DNA of 64,000 nt from Litoreibacter ponti (lineage in GTDB: Bacteria > Pseudomonadota > Alphaproteobacteria > Rhodobacterales > Rhodobacteraceae), in assembly GCF_003054285.1 (NCBI RefSeq), contig NZ_QBKS01000002.1, positions 868,001 through 932,000 of the forward strand, given 5' to 3'. Within the stretch, counting starts at the first letter, position 1. Each line of letters opens with the position of its first letter. Made by a program: the position numbers and the translations under genes. Below are positions 61,201-64,000 of this stretch, piece by piece. The notes below the pieces were generated by a model. That model saw nothing but the letters and a program-made list of their open reading frames with translations. It was not told where the DNA came from and made no database searches.

Positions 61201-61299
61201 GACGTGTTGGAATCCAATAAGAATAGCGTTGCGCTAATGTTGGGTCCGTTCGAAATTATGACCTTGCGAATGGTGCTATCGCAGGAGCCCGCGCGGTGA
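58216..61299 (+). CDS. Alpha-mannosidase, GH38
   Basis: This 1027-aa zinc enzyme hydrolyses alpha-mannosides with retention. The metal and active-site motifs are GHAHMDIAYLWP (His 254, Asp 256), WLPDTFGFPAQIPQ (nucleophile Asp 367) and QFHDILTGTSI (His 574). A beta-sandwich C-terminal half follows, with FDKRSNRDVLMPGE. The length and lack of a signal peptide match cytoplasmic class II alpha-mannosidases of bacteria (about 1000-1040 aa). Its ATG overlaps the ATPase stop by four bases and it closes the operon. Its substrate should be what the Opp-type system imports. Confidence 0.94.
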   Translation: MTGTWPFIAEKIATRLALIAPHIHRKQQPLPKFRFLPLPKADVNAPIFGDAADWETIPHNSYWGRADQNFVMTCTFQVPEGWDPERVALQFPLGVMGDIFNHPEALVYLDDQPIGSADRYHHTIPLPASASDGAPHILTLHGWTGLAGWPPDPDSAAKLFMGRPAIVERDPTLLAFHQLAETTLDTARALDRDDPVAGKLLKALDHAFITLDTRDPIGDALYDTATDALMGLEGDIAEAGTPLDVTLHGIGHAHMDIAYLWPISQIRLKNARTYTNVLRLMDEDPDYRFSHSQPQLYAMLAEDYPAIFEKVKTRVTEGRWEVMGGMWVEPDLNIPGPEALIRQLTLGRSYFRETFGEVDAPVLWLPDTFGFPAQIPQLMKLAGLRWFATNKLNWNQANPVPSSTHLWEGLDGTQVLAHVLTTPRDVQYLPFPTNYKSDLSAREVLGTWARSTAPDTIRDLPICYGYGDGGGGPTETLLAKARIFADMPGMPRIKHSSVRETFEALEASEAELPVWSGEHYLECHRGVLTSQGWIKRANRKAEAALHEAEALAAMAGQTPELGTAWRLLCLNQFHDILTGTSIAQVFEDARADFARIMDIAETASLQAANALALREPAIANVSPMSGPRVALVGEDIKVDGQLVEGGTLVHFDTLPSYSITPITAATRPAASVTCETTEGEVTLENPHLRVEISATGQVTRVFDKRSNRDVLMPGEIGNRLIAFEDRPICWDAWDIDPFYEDRPEIVQGDTKVRTVESGPLRAAVEVTTKWRSSTICQRIELCAHSTRLDFVSEVDWHERHTLMKAAFPTSIQATSADFDIQWGRITRATTRDTSFDAARFEVPAQKWGSVSDDDLAVAVLNDCKYGYDVLGGRIRITLIKSSTSPDPGADQGHHEFTYSLFSFDPDRPELLNSEAYALNIPLRLIDASTQPTGRSVGLIESQNSDIIVQTLKPADDGNGMILRVFETLGRRATTQLSVAKNIERVERCDIFERPGDVLESNKNSVALMLGPFEIMTLRMVLSQEPAR

Positions 61300-61574
61300 T
61301 CCTGACCCGTTAATTAAGGCGCGGTCAAACATGTCCCGAGCATCACTTTCTTCGCGCCAGAGGCACCGCTTCGCCTGGTGATTCGCTGGTTCAATTCGCA
61401 AGAACTCACGACAATTTGTTCGCTTAATCCCCAAAATAGTTCACGGAGCGTTTTGTCATTTCTCATTGATTCAGAGGCTTACAGGTTTCCAATCCCGAAA
61501 TCGTTTGGTGAAAACGCTTGGAGCGCCGCATAATTCGCCGTGTTGATTTAACAAGTGATCCCAAGGGGGGAGAC
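61300..61574. other. Non-coding stretch upstream of the VPLPA-CTERM gene
   Basis: These 275 bases are more AT-rich than the genes around them and hold no supported reading frame, hairpin with U-run or repeat. They probably contain the promoter of the VPLPA-CTERM gene and any terminator of the mannosidase operon, but neither could be placed. Confidence 0.5.
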
Positions 61575-62225
61575 ATGATTTTAAGAACAACGGCTTTAGC
61601 AGGCCTTGCGACGGCAATTTTTGCACTGCCAAGCGTCGCGGCAATCTACAACATCACCAGCATTGAGGACGGCTCCGTTCCCGGTTTCGGGTTCAGCATG
61701 TTCCATACCCAATCCGGCGGCCAAATGAGCGGCGGAACACTCGAGGATCCCGATCCTCTGGCGCTCGACTCGGGCAGCTACTGGAACACGACAACGGGAG
61801 AGATCTCCTTGAGCTTCGGCCTCGTCGGCGGGGGCAACGTAAGTGGAGCGGGAACGCTCAGCCTCGTGCCAAGTGCAGATTTCGGGTCCAATCTGGCGGT
61901 TGGCGGCGATATCTCGTTCAAGTTCTCGGGTGCTACGAATGTGGCCGACGGGGACTATGGCTTCGTCTTCGCGGATGGCCTGCAATCAGGTCCGGCGAAC
62001 GGCGTAGACAACGCTTTCGGTTTCCTCAGCCTATGGGGCGATCAAGGCAACTACCAGTCAGGCTGCTCGGCACCAACGTGCTTCGGCGTTGACCTGCGTC
62101 TCGGACTTGAGCTGAGCGACGACAATGAGCCGGAGCCGGTTCCGCTGCCGGCCTCCATGCTGTTCCTGATGGGCGGTCTTGGTGGGCTGGGCGCATTGCG
62201 CAAAATGCGCAAGAAGACGTCCTGA
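61575..62225 (+). CDS. VPLPA-CTERM sorting-domain surface protein
   Basis: This 216-aa exported protein has an N-terminal signal peptide (MILRTTALAGLATAIFALPS, cleavage near VAA|IYN) and a C-terminal tripartite sorting signal. The latter is VPLPA at 189-193, a hydrophobic helix of Gly and Leu, and a basic end RKMRKK. Rhodobacterales exosortases of the XrtD group are thought to process this motif and attach the protein to surface polysaccharide. The mature part is rich in Gly, Ser and Asp with little charge, and has two close cysteines (GCSAPTCFG). Its own function is unknown. GGGGGGAG precedes the ATG. Confidence 0.88.
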   Translation: MILRTTALAGLATAIFALPSVAAIYNITSIEDGSVPGFGFSMFHTQSGGQMSGGTLEDPDPLALDSGSYWNTTTGEISLSFGLVGGGNVSGAGTLSLVPSADFGSNLAVGGDISFKFSGATNVADGDYGFVFADGLQSGPANGVDNAFGFLSLWGDQGNYQSGCSAPTCFGVDLRLGLELSDDNEPEPVPLPASMLFLMGGLGGLGALRKMRKKTS

Positions 62226-62252
62226 ACCATCCCAAAGATGAAAATAACGAAG

Positions 62253-62272
62253 CGGCGCCCCACGGGGCGCCG
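62253..62272 (+). terminator. Intrinsic terminator after the VPLPA-CTERM gene
   Basis: CGGCGCCCC (62253-62261) and GGGGCGCCG (62264-62272) form a GC-rich stem closed by a very small loop, followed by GTTTTCGTTT. It lies 28 bases after the stop codon. On the other strand the qor gene ends at 62281, just beyond it. Confidence 0.85.
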
Positions 62273-62280
62273 GTTTTCGT

Positions 62281-63267
62281 TTAGCTGACTTTCAGTACGA
62301 TCTTTCCGATATGGCCGGACGCTTCCATATGGGCGTGGGCCTTGGCGGCCTCTTCCAACGCGAACTCGCTGTCCATGACGGGCGCAATGCGTCCTGCTTC
62401 GATCAGCGGCCAAACATCTTGCCGCAGTTTCTCGGCGATCCGCGCCTTGGCCAGATTGCTTTGAGGTCGCAGGGTGGAGCCTGTGATCGTCAACCGGCGC
62501 ATCATCAGCTGCGCGAAGTTAAGCTCGATCTTGGGACCCTGCAGAAACGCGATCTGCACAAGCCGACCATCATCGGCCAAGGCGCGCACGTTTCGTGGCA
62601 GGTAGTCGCCCCCGACCATGTCGAGGATTAGATCCGCGCCGCCCTCGGCCCGCATCATCTCGACAAAATCATCCTCGCGGTAATTCAACGCCTGCTCTGC
62701 CCCAAGATCGCGACAGGCCGCGCATTTTTCGTCCGAGCCTGCGGTGGTGAAGACCCGCGCCCCAAAGGTATGAGCCAATTGGATTGCCGTCGTCCCGATG
62801 CCCGAAGAGCCGCCATGGACCAGAAACCGCTCGCCCGCCTTCAGCCCGCCGCGCATAAAGACATTTGAATAGACGGTGAAAAACGTCTCCGGCAGCGCGG
62901 CGGCCTGCGCCAGCCCAAGACTTTGCGGGATCGGCAGGCAATGCGCGCCCGGGGTGACCACGTATTCCGTGTAGCCCCCGCCCGGCAGCAGGGCACAGAC
63001 TTGCGTACCGATTTCGACCCCCGCGCCTTCACCTGCGGCGACGACCTCGCCCGCGCCTTCCAGCCCCGGATAGGGCGACGCGCCTTTTGGCGGGTCGTAC
63101 ATGCCTGCCCGCTGAAGCGCGTCGGGGCGGTTGACCCCGGCATAGGCGAGCTTGATCAGCACCTCGCCAGCCCCGGGTTGCGGCACCGGAGCCTCCCGCA
63201 TTTGCAGCACTTCGGGGCCGCCGGGTTCGGTGATCTCCACCACCCGCATCGTGTCAGGCAAGCTCAT
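62281..63267 (-). CDS. NAD(P)H-quinone oxidoreductase, zinc-free MDR family (Qor/PIG3-like)
   Basis: This 328-aa enzyme belongs to the quinone oxidoreductase branch of the medium-chain dehydrogenases. The start MRVVEITEPGGPEVLQMREA is typical of PIG3-like members, and VHGGSSGIGTTAIQLAHTFG is the NADPH-binding glycine motif (G-x-G-x-x-A-like). Zinc-binding cysteines are absent. It would reduce quinones with NADPH. It starts 12 bases after the COQ9-family gene on the same strand, so the pair is probably an operon linked to ubiquinone. Confidence 0.92.
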   Translation of the reverse strand: MSLPDTMRVVEITEPGGPEVLQMREAPVPQPGAGEVLIKLAYAGVNRPDALQRAGMYDPPKGASPYPGLEGAGEVVAAGEGAGVEIGTQVCALLPGGGYTEYVVTPGAHCLPIPQSLGLAQAAALPETFFTVYSNVFMRGGLKAGERFLVHGGSSGIGTTAIQLAHTFGARVFTTAGSDEKCAACRDLGAEQALNYREDDFVEMMRAEGGADLILDMVGGDYLPRNVRALADDGRLVQIAFLQGPKIELNFAQLMMRRLTITGSTLRPQSNLAKARIAEKLRQDVWPLIEAGRIAPVMDSEFALEEAAKAHAHMEASGHIGKIVLKVS

Positions 63268-63279
63268 CTCGTCAGGTCC

Positions 63280-63963
63280 TTACTTGGGGGTCATGCGGCC
63301 GGGCAGGTTCGGGTCAATTCCCGCCTGCGGCGCCTTGATCTGCGACAGCACCCAGTTCGGGCCCGCCATCAGCTTTGAGGCTAGGGGGTTCGCGTTGACC
63401 TGCGCCTTGACCTTCTCGAACTGCATGACATTCTCAATTCGGCGGTCGAGGAATTCCCAGGTGGCCTGATGCCCCTCACTCTCGTCACCCAGCCAATAGA
63501 GCACCGTCGCCGCGTAGACGCCCGAGAGCGTCGCGCGTTTGGTGTACCAGTTGAAATCCTGCGCGCTGTCGCCGAGCGTGGTCCAGATTGCGTCCGCCGT
63601 GCCCCAGATCAGCTTCGCGCCCTCCGCCGCGTTCTGCGGCAGTGCAAAAAGCGTCGAGCCGCGGCGCACGGCTTCCTTGTCCTCGCCCACGGCCTCGAGC
63701 CGGAAACGCACGCCCGCAGCGACCCGGTCGCGGAAGCGCATGGACAGCAGGTTCTCTGCCTTAAGCCGCGCCACCATCTGCGCGTCGCCCCGCTGGTGAA
63801 ACGCAATCGCCAGATCGAGCGCGCCGCGCGGGAAGATTGCGCGGGCTTGCTCCAGCGGCACGTCCGCGTCTGCGGCGGCGGCGCGAAAGGTGTCCTCCGA
63901 CCAGCCGTCAAAGGCCACGTGGGGCAGGCTTGCGTCGAGAATTGCGGTCTTGGCGTCTTCCAT
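63280..63963 (-). CDS. COQ9-family protein
   Basis: This 227-aa protein belongs to the COQ9 family, related to TetR folds, which supports ubiquinone synthesis by binding lipid and presenting intermediates to the COQ7 hydroxylase. The N-terminal part FDGWSEDTFRAAAADADVPL and the later RGALDLAIAFHQRGD, and YTKRATLSGVYAATVLYWLG, are family blocks. I chose ATG 63963 with GGAGG nine bases upstream; a TTG at 63978 is less likely. The remaining bases to the window end show nothing. Confidence 0.9.
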   Translation of the reverse strand: MEDAKTAILDASLPHVAFDGWSEDTFRAAAADADVPLEQARAIFPRGALDLAIAFHQRGDAQMVARLKAENLLSMRFRDRVAAGVRFRLEAVGEDKEAVRRGSTLFALPQNAAEGAKLIWGTADAIWTTLGDSAQDFNWYTKRATLSGVYAATVLYWLGDESEGHQATWEFLDRRIENVMQFEKVKAQVNANPLASKLMAGPNWVLSQIKAPQAGIDPNLPGRMTPK

Positions 63964-64000
63964 ATCGGGGCCCTCCAAAGGCTTGATGTCCTGTGTAGAC

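Overview
The window reads as chromosomal DNA of a marine alphaproteobacterium of the Roseobacter group (Rhodobacteraceae). The grounds are high GC, a TRAP transporter, a cytochrome c-y-like anchored cytochrome, a TrcR/DUF1013 regulator, a VPLPA-CTERM protein, COQ9, the dnaX-ybaB-recR block and a hem gene group. No phage, insertion sequence, CRISPR array or plasmid gene was seen. Gene density is high and no gene-free stretch exceeds 300 bases.

Region 1 (1-3996): the end of a DeoR-dctQ-dctM TRAP transporter operon, then a YbdK-type carboxylate-amine ligase. Region 2 (4000-16313): a complete galactoside-use locus. An IclR regulator and an ABC ATPase are read leftward. Divergently, a long operon encodes binding protein, two permeases, GH36 alpha-galactosidase, a sugar dehydrogenase of the SDR family, KDGal kinase, KDPGal aldolase, an SMP-30 lactonase and GH42 beta-galactosidase. 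Galactosides would be imported, cut, and the galactose oxidised by the De Ley-Doudoroff route. Galactonate dehydratase is the one step not encoded here.

Region 3 (16314-49016): mostly core genes. These are a CAT-anticodon tRNA, an FAD-linked oxidase, hemC/hemE/hemF, a BON-MscS channel, a DD-carboxypeptidase with SPOR domain, the yejABEF peptide importer, an anchored cytochrome c, pheA, two Nudix enzymes (one NudC), the 4.5S SRP RNA with its promoter, an RTX-repeat protein, a TetR/hydrolase divergon with two operators, dnaX-ybaB-recR, two orphan sensor kinases, clpS, an RsmC-like methyltransferase, a Tat-exported CpdB, TrcR and an RNase T2.

Region 4 (49020-61299) is the most unusual part. An AraC regulator faces a tightly packed operon of a PhyH-type Fe(II)/2-oxoglutarate dioxygenase, a metallo-beta-lactamase-fold protein with a degenerate metal motif, and an Opp-type ABC importer with a cytochrome P450 inserted between binding protein and permease. 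It ends with a GH38 alpha-mannosidase. I infer import and oxidative processing (possibly O-demethylation) of a modified mannoside; this is a hypothesis. Region 5 (61300-64000): a VPLPA-CTERM surface protein, a quinone oxidoreductase and a COQ9-family protein.

Start codons were chosen by ribosome-binding site, family N-terminus and overlap with the upstream gene. In several cases they lie well inside the longest open frame.
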